A stretch of DNA of 64,000 bases, from contig NC_037596.1 in NCBI RefSeq assembly GCF_003073045.1, positions 8,945,587 through 9,009,586 on the forward strand. Reading direction: 5' to 3'. This DNA is from Pomacea canaliculata (Eukaryota; Mollusca; Gastropoda; Architaenioglossa; Ampullariidae). The stretch's first letter is position 1. Each line of letters starts with the position of its first letter. This document shows, piece by piece, positions 52,601 through 61,744 of the stretch. The notes beneath the pieces were generated by a model. That model made no database searches, was not told the origin of the DNA, and saw only the letters and a list, made by a program, of their open reading frames with translations. Position numbers and translations under genes: made by a program.

Positions 52601-55600
52601 TGTTTCACCCTATTACTCACTTGTGCAGCTTGCTCTGTCAACACTACAGCTCTCTCCGCTGTAGTCGGGGAAGTCAGTTACCTGGAATCTCCTGACTACC
52701 CAAACTATCCAAAGTAAGTAATTTTATTGAGAACATTTGTGCAAAGATTACTACTTAGTAACCATTGTCTAAGCTTATAGGTATGAACTCCGCTCAGCAA
52801 GTGTAACTGAAGTCACGTGCATCACAATATGTCTCATAGATTAAATAAACTTGAGCAGATACATCTCGACGGTACACTACCAATTTCTACATAGTGGTCT
52901 TTACTTGTAAAAAGCGTTGTACTCAGTAAGTTTTTGAGCACACAGGGCTCACCTGTTTTCCTATTGCTAGGTTTCACAATTAATTAGTACACACATTATC
53001 TCTTTGATGTTGCTTCTTCTGAAAGTGAAAACATTTTACAGAAAGAAGCTCTCTCTTTCTTTCGACAGTATGCATACCAAATTAAAAAAATTCTTAGTTT
53101 AGAAGTGTATTTTTTGTATTATTTCACCAGACCTTAACTGACTTTCCTATGTATATGTCAGATGATTTATACTGTTATCTCTTTGTCGGATTTCTGACAC
53201 TAAACTAGCTACATCCCCTATTATTCAGAAAACATTCACGACTACGCTATTTTTTTTTTTTTTTGCTACCATATGTACAGCTACCTAACGTGTAAGAGGC
53301 ATGTCGTGTTTGCTTTGAACACTCTGATAAACGTATCTCTGCTGCTGCATTATTCTGTCTCTCTTGGTGCATTATTGTCAAATGCCTTGCATATGTCTAA
53401 TGATCCTCTCTACAACCAGTCAGCTCTCTTTGATGCACAGTAACACCAGCTGTCAGTGGCTGATCAGCGCTCCCACTGGTTACATCGTTAGAGTGACTCT
53501 TCTTGTTGTTTCCCTTGATGAATGCTGTGACTACTTAAACTTTGTGGATGGTAAGAGGTTTAGTTTATCAGATAATGCATTTTTGGTTTATGTTGTATTC
53601 GTTTGTTTCTTTTTGTCTGCTTTTCTTTGTTTTGTTTGTCCATAGGATCGAGATATGGTGATATATAGAAATAAATTTATTATTATTATTATTTCCGGAA
53701 TAAATGCATTCCTTGTTAAGGCTAACACGGCGGCCCCTAGGAGGTTATGTATTAAACTTGGACCAATATGGTTACAAATGTGAGCAGGTGCCAGATGTCA
53801 TTGAAAGGAAGCGATTCTTTCCAACTTGCAATAAGGTAGACCTGGCATTTTCCCACTGCTAATTTTATCGATACTTTATAATATAAAAAAATATCGATGG
53901 CAGGTGCATATCTGAAAGCATCATATTTTCTAATGTCGACGGTAGCATGTTATGGTAATGGCCGCCATTTTTCAACTAGTCTCAAAGTATTTTCTCCATC
54001 TCGCCATCCCACAATTTACTGATTATCCATGGCTTACTATACTAAAGCACTCAAAAATAGAAGAAACAGGTGTTGGTAACTGAGTACTAAATGTAAAACA
54101 CTTCTTTGTCACAGGTATGTCAGATCTAGCCCCCAGTCTGGGCAGGTTTTACGCCTTACCTTCACAGCGACTCCTCAACAGTTCTGGACAGTACATGTAC
54201 ATCAACTTTTCCACCAATGGTATTCGAAGGCGCGGTGGTTTTAATCTTTACTATGAAGCAGTACTCTTATCTGGTTAGTACATTTCTTTTCTCCTCTGCA
54301 AGAGTCCTGGAGTTGGGAGGAATCTCTGATGCTTTATGGTTTAGGAGTAGTACATTTTGGTATATGCATTTTAACAATTGGCATGAAAAATAGCCCAGGG
54401 TGATTAATTGATTAAGATGTAGAGCGATGCTATTCCACAGCAAATAACTGATTTACAAAAATTTATTCCAGGAACACGAACATTAAATTTTAGAGAAGTT
54501 TGAGTGTTATTAAAGTAAAGTATTAGTGTTTTTCTACTTGTTTTTAGATTGGTGATCGACTGAGGTTAAGCAATATTTTGTAGAGTCGGTGGATCACCTT
54601 ATTTCTGTATTGGGATAAAGTACGATTTATCAATGCAAATGTTTAACAAATAGTTTAGCAAAGGCCGGTGCTGAGAGCATTAGAATGTTATCAATGCTGT
54701 CAGGATCTCTGGTGTTTGTTTCCTTGAGCTGGGCAAGTGCTTGGTGTACTTTCAATACACTTATTGGAGGAATGGAAAGATCGGTATTAATCTGTGTTGA
54801 GTTGCAAAATACTTTTAGTTTGTCTTGCTTGCTTACTTGTGATTTGTTCTTTGAGACTACTGAAAATCCTGCAAAATATGCGTTTGATGTGTGGGGGGTA
54901 CTGTAACTGTGGGACTGGTTCGTCTTTACTTGTTTGTTAATTGATTGAATGCTTTCCAGATCCCCTTAGTGTTTATCTTGCATTACATGAGTTTGCTACC
55001 TTTTTTATCTTGCTTCGTTTTGTAGCGGTAACAATGGGGTTTTTTTTCTTGAAGACTGCTTCTTGAACCACTTTTTTAAGGGCGTCTTTTTCATTTAATG
55101 CAGTCTATAGTTCCGAATCGACCTAAAGGGGCTTAATGCAGTGTTAAACACGTTTGGACGCAGCGGTACATATTTATTGTTTACTATTAGAAGTTCGTTG
55201 TGCCAGTTAGTGATTACGTCCTCTTGGTCTGCAAAAGCGTATATTTTATTTAGGTAAGTTTGTACAGATCAACAAGAAAGTTCAATTTTATAAAAAGGAG
55301 CTGTAACTTTTGTGTACTTCTGGAGTGTGCAGGGCTTCAGACAGAGCTAAGATGTGGAAGTGGGTTCCGAAACTGAGTGTGGGTGTTCCTACCTTGGGTA
55401 TTTTATTTAGGCTACCATTTATGTTTAAGTGACATAAATTATGGTATGGCCAACTTTTGTCCAGACTTGAGAGTTTCGTCGGAGAACGGTGCCGGCTTTG
55501 AGAAAGGGAGATAAAGTAGTCTGTGGGGAGGAGAGTGGGGTCATGTGGATATTGCGGCCGGGAGGATGGGGCGCACAGAAACGTTAAAACTGCACACTAT

Positions 55601-58600
55601 TTTTGCTACCGTGTATTTTCTAAGCTAAGAGGCACTCGGAAAGTACGAGCAAATATACGCACGAATATTCATGCCAGGTCTGAACCTGTGATGGTAACCT
55701 GCATTCAGAATGGTCCACATTCCTTACATCCTTTGCGTTGCTGCTGTGATTCTGATTTTTAAGAGGGATAACTATACATCACATTTTCTATACATCTAAA
55801 CATCACACTCAAGACGGTACATACAGTTGTGTTGCTAATGGAGCATATCATTTACCCTAAATGTCGACTTGTCTGGGTTGATGGACAATATTTAAGGGCG
55901 GGCATTTGTCTTTAATCTCCGTCGATCCTCGACTGTGTCTAATCCTTTTTCCAATCATTTTTTAAAAATATTTTGTCACATTTATATTACATCATTCTTA
56001 TTAAAATTATTTATTGTTATTGTAATCTGTATTTTATTTATATCGCAAGTTTTATCACGCTGTTCGTGTCTCTGCCGATAATATAACTAACTAATTTTTA
56101 CAAGCTACACCCTTGTGTCACCACCGTCATCTAATGTTGTATTTTTCCCACAGAGTGTCCAGTTGACGTCAAGAATGTCTCTGTCATACCCGGAGAGATC
56201 CGTTACCTGACTTCGCCCAACTATCCGTTAAACTATCATAAGTGAGTGGATAAAGAAGGTACAGTTCGTTTACATATTACTCGTTGTACAGTGGTTTTTC
56301 TCATCCCTGGCAGCACGCTTCCACGCTTTCGCGGACATCGTGACAGTTAATGGCTTCCAATAATACAATAATAAATAAATAAATAAATTTAACACTTATA
56401 TACTGGAAAAGTTGGAGATGTTAATCAGTAAATACAACAGGTTATGATTTGTACATGATTACGATCGCTATTCTGTCACAAGTGTCACCATTTTCATCTC
56501 TCGATTTCTTCAGAGAGTTTTCATGAAGTACTTTAGAATATTCTTTGTATTCTGCGTTGGGTAACTAGAGAAAGACTCGAGACTGAAGGTGAGAATGTGA
56601 CCCTGGGACATTTGCTGCAATGTTAAGCAGTTTTGGAATGTCCAGGTTAATGTCCTCCGATTGGTTACGTTTGTCTTCATGTCAGCGTCTCTGAATGATA
56701 TAAGAGTTCTATGGATGTTGTGAAGGGCCAAATCACCTAACTAGGAAGTCTGCGTTTCTTCGTTCTGGCGTTAGATTGCAATTTTCTTTTTAAATTAGGT
56801 TTTCGTAAACTGTAGTTTTATTTTGAATTTAGAAGCTAGATTAGAAACCGTTTCTATTAAAAAACATGCTATAGAATATCCGTCCGCTCAACAAACTGCG
56901 TCAAACTACTCCAGTCTGAACTTGTGAATGAAGTCTGCTTTGGTAAGAGGGTACATTTCTTTCATCATTTCTTTATTTGCTGTTACAATGACATCTGTAA
57001 TGCTGCTTCCTATAGTACAGCTGTTGCATTTTGAGATTTAAATCGCATTTTAATATTGCCCTGCTCTGTCTGTTACCGAAATATTAAAGTTTGTGACTGA
57101 CACCCTGGATTTTATTTGCAGATTGTAGTACCTGTAGTTGCCTTTAAAAGTCGAGTAGAACTTTTCGAAATGTAAATATAGATATAAAACCGTATACCTC
57201 TCCTGAACAGTAGTGTTGCAGGAGTTGGGGAAGAAGTTAGTGTAGATTGGAGACGTTGGATAGTACTTCTCTGACCGTTGAAGATCTCCTCTAGGATCGG
57301 GTTGTTCTGTTTCCTGGATACATAGACGGCAAAACAGTGAAAATTGAAATCTTGTTTTTTATTATTATAAATGTTTTCGTCACCACTACAAGAACTACAT
57401 AATCTTGTCAATCTTGTCAGGTAGGGATTCCCTGGTCTGTGGATTTTAATAAATTATAGGCCCTCCAGTCTGCCTTCTTTCAAACTCAGTGTAAGTGTAG
57501 AGAAGTATTCCACTCTGTTATATTGATAACTCACAAATGACCATTTTATACATACAAGGACGACAAAAGTCAAATAAAATTACCCGGACTTTTTATTGGA
57601 TTTTTTTTTACGATGAATGAATAAGTTCTGGACTATATCTATTTTAGCTTTATTACTGCTATGTTCGACATATGTAGATTAATGAAGAATTTTATCAACA
57701 GTAACGCCGACTGTCGGTGGCTGCTGTCCGCTCCCAGTGGGTATGTTGTCAGGGTGACTATCTGGACCGTCAATGTTGATCTCTATAATGACTACCTCCA
57801 GATTCTAGAAGGTAAAAGTTTACAATTCACATTACTAAATACTTGCTGATGTGTGTGTGTGTCATGGTGGTTGCATCATAATAAGTCTTAGATGTCTTTA
57901 AACTCTAAAAATGAATTATTCAAAATAACCATTTTATTATTTTTGTCATTAGCTCATTAAAGTAACGGTGTTTATTGTTGACAGTCTTTATATCTACCAA
58001 TAATACCCTCGGGCTAGACTTTGTGGAGACGTTTTTAAACTGTGTGAGAGAGAGAGGGGAGAGAATTAGGCTACAAAAAATTAAAAACGAAACGATTTAG
58101 ATCTTCCCAATCGTTTTTTCTGTAGGAATTTTTTAACATAAATACTTCTGTAACAGGTATGTTGGATTCTTCTAGTATCGATACGTTCAGGTCCACGCCT
58201 TCGCAGAAAGTCTACAGCAGCTGTGGACAGTACATGTTAATCAGGTTTTACACCAACTTTTTGGATGTCAGCTTGGGTTTCAATCTGACCTACGAGACTG
58301 TTCTCGCCCGATGTGAGTATTCCTTCATTAGTTCAGCAACTTTTCAGACAACGTTAGATACTTCTTTTTATCGTTACCGACACCGCTTCTTTGAATTTAC
58401 TATCATTATGTGTGTTGAGATTGTTATGCATGCAAGCGATCATAATGTAACCTTATTTCTTATCCAAACTGATTTCTTAAAAGGTTATATATATATATTA
58501 TAAAAAGAGTTATCCAATAGCTAATTTTTTAGTTTCGTTTTAATGTCCGCTCGTTTAAACAAAACATGCGGTGATGAATCAAAGATCTATCACTTACCTG

Positions 58601-61600
58601 TGCAGCGTGCTTTGCCGACCCTACGGAACTCACTGCTGAAGTTCGCGGTGTCAAAAGGCTGTCTTCTTATAGCCTGTACTACAATTGCCAGTACGTCATT
58701 TATTAAAACCATTTTCTATTCAAAGATTACTACTCAGTAACCCTTCTCTCAGTTTACAGTAAATAGCGAGAAAGTACAGACAGCATGACAGTCATTTACT
58801 TCATCTCAGCAGATGCATCGCAGAGGTACATTATTCTTTCTATAATTGTTTTTTTTTCTCTAACTGGCACATCTTTACCGCTCTAACACGTTGTATTCAG
58901 TTGATTTTGGGGAATACAGGGCTAACTACTTTCTAACAGAAAACTATGCAGTTAAATAGTACACAAGGAATAAACACTTCCCTTGTAGTTCCTTGATATT
59001 AATGATGTGTAAGATGACTGGAAAAATATAGATGACCTGTGACTTTTTTGCAGGGCTTAAGTCATGCATGAAAAGTACAAACCGTTCTTTGAAGTTCATT
59101 CATTAGTTTTGCTTTTGTCATGCACCATTCCTAAATCAAACAGGTCACTTTGATAAAATATAAAAGATAAACATTATTGAATATTAAAAATTTATTACTG
59201 AAAAGTATCATTCTTTATTGTAACTATGACCATTGTAGAAGTTTTAGCAAAAGTCTACTTCATTTTCTTCTCACTTTGTTGTGATTTTTTATATTTTGAA
59301 AGTAAAACAGATTTCTCTAGATATTCAATAGCATGCATACCAAACATCAAATTCGGTTAATACTATTCAGATGGTTCGCGGAGAAAGGTCAAGGCCTTTT
59401 CTCGTTGACTGTAGCAACGCCTGACGTCATGTCCATGCTACGTCACGCGTCGTCTGCTTGATGCTGAGCCTGCTGCTTGTTGTAGCAAAGGGGGTTCACT
59501 GTTCATCGCCCCTCCCAACCCTGTCCGCAGTTTTGGCGCCAAAAGCGTGGGTGTTGTGGGCGCTGGCCATTGGTTGCAGCCCCTGGGAGACAATGTAGTG
59601 ACCATATAATATGTCTTTGACCATCAGACATTGAGGCTTTATACATGCATATCCTCACACACACTACTTATCTTACATGTTCCAACTCTATTGCAACAAA
59701 CCAACTCATTAACTAATCTCTGTTCTACTTATTGGTTCTTTATTGAGAAGTTCTTCTAGTCGTATCTTATTAGCTTCGGCTACAAATTTTGCTAAGCATA
59801 TCAGTAACTCTTCGTTAGAAAGGGATAGGTAAACTTCAATTGTTTGAATAATATGTGATTGGAAGAGTTGGGTATTCATCCGAAGGATGTCATAATACGG
59901 GCACCTAAACAGGAAATGCTCTTCATTTTCTATGGTAGTTGTTTTTCCACAAGCTGGGCAACCTAAATGTAATTCCATAGAAGCTTCAAACAATCTTTTA
60001 TTAGCATTAAGACCTAAGGTTCTTGTTCTAAGTCTAGCTAGGGCACTCCTGTTCCACCTATTGTTGATAATCGATAAATATTTTTCTGTCTGTAAATTAT
60101 CTTTAAATGATAAGAACCATTCATATTTTGTATCTTTCTCCATGTTTGCGTGTCTGTTTTGCTTTAAGGAACATATTATACGGTTTTTAAATTCTGAACA
60201 TTTCTTCATCCCTGGTTGACCCATACTATCCCAAACCCATTTTCTGATAGCACTTTCTGTTACGACTGCGACGGTTAGATTGATGACAAATGAGGAAGAG
60301 AATAGGTTAGTTGAAGATTCTATTCCCCCAATCTCCGTTTGTCGGTAACTTGGCTCGTAAAAAGAATCTAGAATCTGCGATGTCAACTTTCCGGTAGCAA
60401 AGTCACTCCAGTCACCGTGTGAACAGGAAAAAAAAACTTTATTTAATACTTCATACAGCAGTTCACACTGTATTATTCACTACGGGTTGTCAATGTTTCG
60501 ACCCCTCAAACGCTGAAACAACATAACAGGCTAACAGCCACACAGGCTAACTTCGTACTTCCAACTCACGAAGAGTACTAAATTCCCGAACATTCGACCA
60601 CACAGGCCTACTACTGCTTCGTACTTCCAACTCACGAAGAATACTAAATTCTCCAATATTCGTGGGTCTCTTTAATGTTGACAGCATCTGCTACTGGAAT
60701 AGATGGAAGATTGTTTCCATTGTGCAAAAGCAGAGTTTCAAAGAGTCATTTAGTTCTTCCTGCGTGGGGGTTGATAACGCAACACAGGGAAAATTTGAAC
60801 CACTGTATGCTGACTGACCAGGATAACAGGTCAGCTCACCCTCGTTCTCATCAGCAAAATCAAGAGAATATTCTTCTAGACGTTCTGGAATAGGAATTCC
60901 CTTACCATGTGCATCTTGCCTCAATGCAGATGTAATGTTGGGGCAGACTATTCTCGACATGCTTTGCTTAGTTATCCTGCCGGAAAGTGGAGGAAATTAA
61001 CCAGAAGTAACAGGTCATTTGTGTCATGGGGACTGTAAATAATGTTGGTCTTTTGCCATTCAACCACTGTGAAATTTGTGTTGCACATTAGCACAGCAAA
61101 TGTGTGGGGCCCAAGGCTTGTCCTGGTCGCCAATCTTGCATCCGAAATACAAAAAAATAGATATGTCCTCTTCACATAAGATGTGATATTTTTCTTCTGA
61201 TTGAAAAATTTCTCCTTCCCACAAACATAGCATTAGTGTTCTGTATTGTAACTTCATGGATAAAATAATAACCTTTTTATGTAACAGTAGCTTAAAGTTT
61301 CTCACTGGGGTGGATATTATACACTGCTGACGTCAGCTTTCTTCAGCACCCACCTTACATCAGGAAATAAGGAAATAAAGTCTGGATGACATGTGCATGA
61401 CAGTATTATGCAATGTGCTGCAATGTGACGTCATTCTAGGCTTATTTAAGATGTTGTTACAGTGCAACCAGTTATATGTACACGGTGAAACATAGAAAAT
61501 GAACTACATCAAAAGTCTTCAAAACGAGAGCCAATAACACTTTTTCATGTTTTATATTTGTGTTCAGCACACCAACCTACTACAGATTAGTACCATCAGT

Positions 61601-61744
61601 CAGTAATAATTTCAGTGTTGATCAGTGTTTACAGTAATGTCAGCTGTCAGTGGCTGATCACCGCTCCCACTAGTTGCATCGTGATGGTGACATTCTCAGA
61701 CGTTGTCATTAGGGAATGTTGTGGCTACGTGAACCTTGTGGACG
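29986..61744 (+). CDS. Gene D: large secreted multi-CUB protein, 11 modules, 3' end missing
   Basis: I model 35 exons. Exon 1, 29986-30025, encodes a signal peptide (MFLTVSIIIILSQ). Exon 2, 30623-30655, completes it (SPILAQTTRPS). Exon 3, 32154-32198, is a Thr-rich linker. Eleven modules follow, each of three exons, listed separately below; the eleventh lacks its third exon in this window. Junction phases are always 1-2, 2-1, 1-1, so modules join as Ser-Gly/Val-Cys without a linker. Each module of 118-125 aa matches the CUB pattern: Cys, SPNYP-like turn, Cys-x-Trp, VxVTVLNxN, DYLELY-NG, SGQYMYIRF, GFxLTYEAV. Only the first two CUB cysteines are regular; the second disulfide is mostly absent. 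CUB domains usually bind proteins or sugars outside the cell. Two modules carry frame breaks (see findings). Function is inferred as extracellular recognition. It could be two genes if an internal end was missed. Confidence 0.75.
30752..30930 (+). CDS. Possible alternative terminal exon of gene D
   Basis: After TTTTTTGACAG, 58 codons and TAA are open in phase 1, the phase left by exon 2 of gene D. It would give a short secreted protein with four cysteines (ADVCIQD, HSFCHQS, PPCSWKS, IYCQIK). The CSW...YKISF stretch recalls the Cys-x-Trp strand of the CUB modules, but the rest does not fit. It is either an alternative 3' exon or a chance open frame. No poly(A) signal was seen just after it. 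Confidence 0.35.
31024..31247 (-). CDS. Possible first exon of a small secreted protein gene, antisense to D
   Basis: On the minus strand an ATG starts MLKKTLFFCGSVLALLLFF followed by ISLSSAQ, a textbook signal peptide with an AQ cleavage site. About 50 further residues carry three cysteines (ILCN, AHCQLSSWCPH). The frame reaches a perfect GTGAGT donor in phase 2. It lies in an intron of gene D on the opposite strand. I could not identify the following exon. Confidence 0.35.
31248..33298. other. Introns before the first CUB module of gene D
   Basis: Apart from the Thr linker exon at 32154-32198 I see nothing supported. The plus-strand open frames at 32605-32874 are pyrimidine-rich low complexity. 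Confidence 0.4.
33299..34204 (+). CDS. Gene D CUB module 1 (third exon frameshifted)
   Basis: Exons 33299-33386, 33596-33705 and 34026-34204. The first two are intact (VCPVNATT, SPNYPSPYY, CRWLINAGNGY, YDYLELYN). The third is 179 bases instead of the 177 seen in modules 7 and 8. Between about 34068 and 34090 it has a net gain of two bases relative to module 7, which shifts the frame to a stop at GGC-TGA. The sequence after the shift still encodes SGQYMYI and GFRLTYEAV in the correct frame. Confidence 0.8.
34205..35368. other. Intron of gene D with microsatellites
   Basis: A CA repeat (about 34556-34577) and an AT-rich AATAAACAT/AAT repeat (35038-35140). A short stretch, 34965-35014, looks like one end of a hAT element but has no partner. 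Confidence 0.5.
35369..36053. mobile_element. Two inverted 3' ends of a LINE (RTE-like)
   Basis: Arms at about 35369-35504 and 35910-36053 are inverted and about 85% alike. Read outward from the centre, each encodes the same stretch, DWTxxPVQDLLTIAHNRQEW, typical of the C-terminus of endonuclease/reverse-transcriptase LINEs. The right copy extends inward to include KTVLQGNMEGG, matching the well-known LQGTLEGGRRRG-type motif, with stops. So two 3' fragments lie head to head. Non-functional. Confidence 0.65.
36266..37041 (+). CDS. Gene D CUB module 2
   Basis: Exons 36266-36353, 36555-36664 and 36868-37041, all open. First exon VCTSNGTTFSAVPGQVGYL; second FISCSWTINSTSGY with NVTNPEFYF; third GMSESSRTL, TVYYSSGQSMYIRL and NLTYDAVDEL. 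First of the group 2-6 modules. Carries several Asn-x-Thr sequons. Confidence 0.85.
38239..39346 (+). CDS. Gene D CUB module 3
   Basis: Exons 38239-38326, 38524-38633 and 39173-39346, all intact. Sequence as in module 2 with substitutions: VCTSSGTNFSAVPGQVGYL; FISCSWTIISTSGY; LSTYGLSPNASFSLTYEAV. Almost identical to module 4. Confidence 0.85.
40528..41634 (+). CDS. Gene D CUB module 4 (first exon broken by single-base indels)
   Basis: Exons 40528-40614, 40812-40921 and 41461-41634. The first exon differs from module 3 by an extra T (giving ACT-TCT-TAG, an immediate stop), a missing G in a GGG run, and a missing G just before the donor. The same stretch of about 280 bases has several more single-base changes in homopolymers in the neighbouring intron, while sequence on both sides is nearly identical to module 3. 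Exons 2 and 3 are intact. Likely a consensus error rather than a true pseudo-exon. Confidence 0.75.
41661..42609. other. Intron of gene D between modules 4 and 5
   Basis: Diverged version of the intermodule intron at 37.1-38.2 kb; still alignable in places, for example the AGATGCCGTGTCAGG-like and ACTTCACTGGACGGATACG parts. No other feature seen. Confidence 0.5.
42610..43402 (+). CDS. Gene D CUB module 5
   Basis: Exons 42610-42697, 42892-43001 and 43229-43402, all intact. VCTSHGTTFSAVPGQVSYL; FIFCSWTINSTTGY; GMSESSRTLSSISSMPSQ and LSPNLLFSLTYEAVDEL. Confidence 0.85.
43403..44425. other. Intron of gene D between modules 5 and 6
   Basis: A diverged intermodule intron. An open frame at 43797-44153 (118 codons) has no recognisable features and sits in AT-rich DNA; not called. 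Confidence 0.4.
44426..45192 (+). CDS. Gene D CUB module 6
   Basis: Exons 44426-44513, 44721-44824 and 45019-45192. The middle exon is 104 bases, six fewer than usual, so two residues are lost in frame before the IFIYDG strand. Third exon GMSASSPSLASISSVSS, SGQSMYIWVATYG, FLTYEAVDQL. Confidence 0.85.
45193..47875. other. Large intron of gene D; no gene seen
   Basis: A 2.7-kb AT-rich intron. Long A-run near 46179-46198. No recognisable mobile element, although parts (46.2-46.9 kb) look like old repeats. It separates the group 2-6 modules from modules 7 and 8. Confidence 0.4.
47876..49196 (+). CDS. Gene D CUB module 7
   Basis: Exons 47876-47963, 48175-48284 and 49020-49196, all intact. VCSVNAPTIYAVPGQVAYL, SPNYPSSYY; CRWLIDAGNGSVVKVTVLNV, then ETCCDYLELYN, which keeps a CCDYLE motif near the place of CUB cysteine 3; SQSVFNSSGQYMYIRF and GFRLTYEAVDQQ. 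Its last intron carries a complete MITE. Confidence 0.85.
48509..48921 (+). mobile_element. Complete MITE with 25-bp terminal inverted repeats
   Basis: The left end begins GTGACCCTCCACGACGAAAT; the right end read inward matches over 25 bases with one mismatch. A 4-bp ATTT on each side (48505-48508 and 48922-48925) may be the target duplication. Length 413 bp, no coding capacity. It lies in an intron of module 7. A broken relative is at 3119-3510. Confidence 0.85.
49197..50664. other. Intron of gene D; no gene seen
   Basis: AT-rich. The 81-codon open frame at 49433-49678 has no clear features. CA and CT simple repeats near 50330-50380. Confidence 0.4.
50665..51565 (+). CDS. Gene D CUB module 8
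   Basis: Exons 50665-50752 (donor GTTAGT, a weaker site than in the sister modules), 50968-51065 and 51389-51565. The middle exon is 98 bases, so four residues are missing in frame around the EAGFLELYDG strand. VCSVNATTVTAVPGQVGYL; CRWLIDAGSGYVVKVFNLSL; SGQYMYIRF. Closest to modules 1 and 7. Confidence 0.82.
51566..52628. other. Intron of gene D with a transposase relic
   Basis: Apart from the mariner-like relic at 52050-52340, which is described separately, no feature is seen. Confidence 0.4.
52050..52340 (-). mobile_element. Mariner/Tc1-like transposase relic (helix-turn-helix part)
   Basis: On the minus strand, pieces in different frames together resemble the N-terminal DNA-binding part of a mariner-type transposase: ISAWHKKCMERETALNK, then SPKSICTAARQLQVPRSTVY, then LRLYDYKMQLYHTLERND. 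Frameshifts separate the pieces, so it is dead. The assignment rests on the typical SP-x-KS...ARQLxVPRSTVY pattern. Confidence 0.55.
52629..54273 (+). CDS. Gene D CUB module 9
   Basis: Exons 52629-52713, 53441-53550 and 54115-54273, all open. ACSVNTTALSAVVGEVSYL, SPDYPNYP; CQWLISAPTGYIVRVTL, DECCDYLNFVDG; GMSDLAPSLGRF, SGQYMYINF, GFNLYYEAVLL. First of the third sequence group (modules 9-11), marked by SAPTGY/SAPSGY. The middle exon keeps the CCDYL motif. Confidence 0.8.
54274..56153. other. Intron of gene D with a LINE relic
   Basis: Contains the decayed LINE at 54480-55260. A GC-rich patch at about 55470-55580 is unexplained. Confidence 0.4.
54480..55260 (-). mobile_element. Decayed LINE: start of reverse transcriptase
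   Basis: Minus-strand translation gives a broken run resembling the linker and first RT block of a LINE ORF2: WHNELLIVNNKYVPLRPNVF near the 55.2 kb end, KKTPLKKWFKK with basic stretches, then ISVLKVHQALAQLKETNTRD followed by PDSIDN, matching the VxxALxxLKxxKAxGPDxIPN block of LINE reverse transcriptases. Several stops and frameshifts. Inactive. Confidence 0.55.
56154..58312 (+). CDS. Gene D CUB module 10
   Basis: Exons 56154-56241, 57702-57811 and 58157-58312, all open; the first intron is long (1.46 kb). ECPVDVKNVSVIPGEIRYL, SPNYPLNY; CRWLLSAPSGYVVRVTIWTV, NDYLQILEG; third exon has FRSTPSQKVYSSCGQYMLI with an extra Cys beside the SGQ motif and GFNLTYETV. Third-group module. Confidence 0.8.
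56242..57701. other. Intron of module 10; no gene seen
   Basis: No supported feature; several short open frames without recognisable motifs. Confidence 0.4.
58606..61744 (+). CDS. Gene D CUB module 11, incomplete
   Basis: Exons 58606-58690 and 61635-61744. First exon: SCFADPTELTAEVRGVKRL, with the SPNYP turn replaced by SSYSLYY; weaker match. Second exon: CQWLITAPTSCIVMVTFSDV then RECCGYVNLVDG, with an extra Cys. Phases agree (1-2, 2-1). The 2.9-kb intron between them is filled with mobile-element relics. No third exon (SGQ-x-MYI, TYE) was found up to 64000. Either it lies beyond the window or this module is dying. Confidence 0.65.
58691..59708. other. Intron of module 11, left part
   Basis: AT-rich up to about 59380, then a GC-rich block (59380-59640) with CACGCG/GCGCC motifs, possibly untranslated sequence of the adjacent mobile element. 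No gene seen. Confidence 0.35.
59709..60386 (-). mobile_element. LINE ORF2 C-terminal fragment, open
   Basis: A 225-codon minus-strand open frame. Its middle reads WNRSALARLRTRTLGLNAN and its end LGCPACGKTTTIENEEHFLF followed by RCPYY. The C-x2-C...H...C finger after an LRTRT-type stretch is characteristic of the C-terminal end of LINE ORF2 proteins, after the RT domain, which is missing here. It is the youngest-looking mobile-element coding piece in the window, since the frame is unbroken. 5'-truncated, so probably not autonomous. Confidence 0.7.
60535..60662. repeat. Direct repeat, two units of about 60 bp
   Basis: The segment with CTTCGTACTTCCAACTCACG and AAGAGTACTAAATTC occurs at about 60541-60600 and again at 60601-60662 with a few changes. 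Confidence 0.7.
60690..61305 (-). pseudogene. Broken copy of a multicopy, transposon-like gene
   Basis: Minus-strand frames carry a Cys/His-rich start (GCKIGDQDKPWAPHICCANV) and, after frameshifts, IVCPNITSALRQDAHGKGIP followed by IPERLEEYSLDF. I recognise these as parts of a highly repeated, uncharacterised invertebrate protein type whose consensus includes GCKVGDQDKPWAPH and YPNIPSALRPVPHG. These genes occur in very many copies in invertebrate genomes and are probably mobile-element derived. This copy has several frameshifts. The recognition is from memory of the family and has not been checked. Confidence 0.5.
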
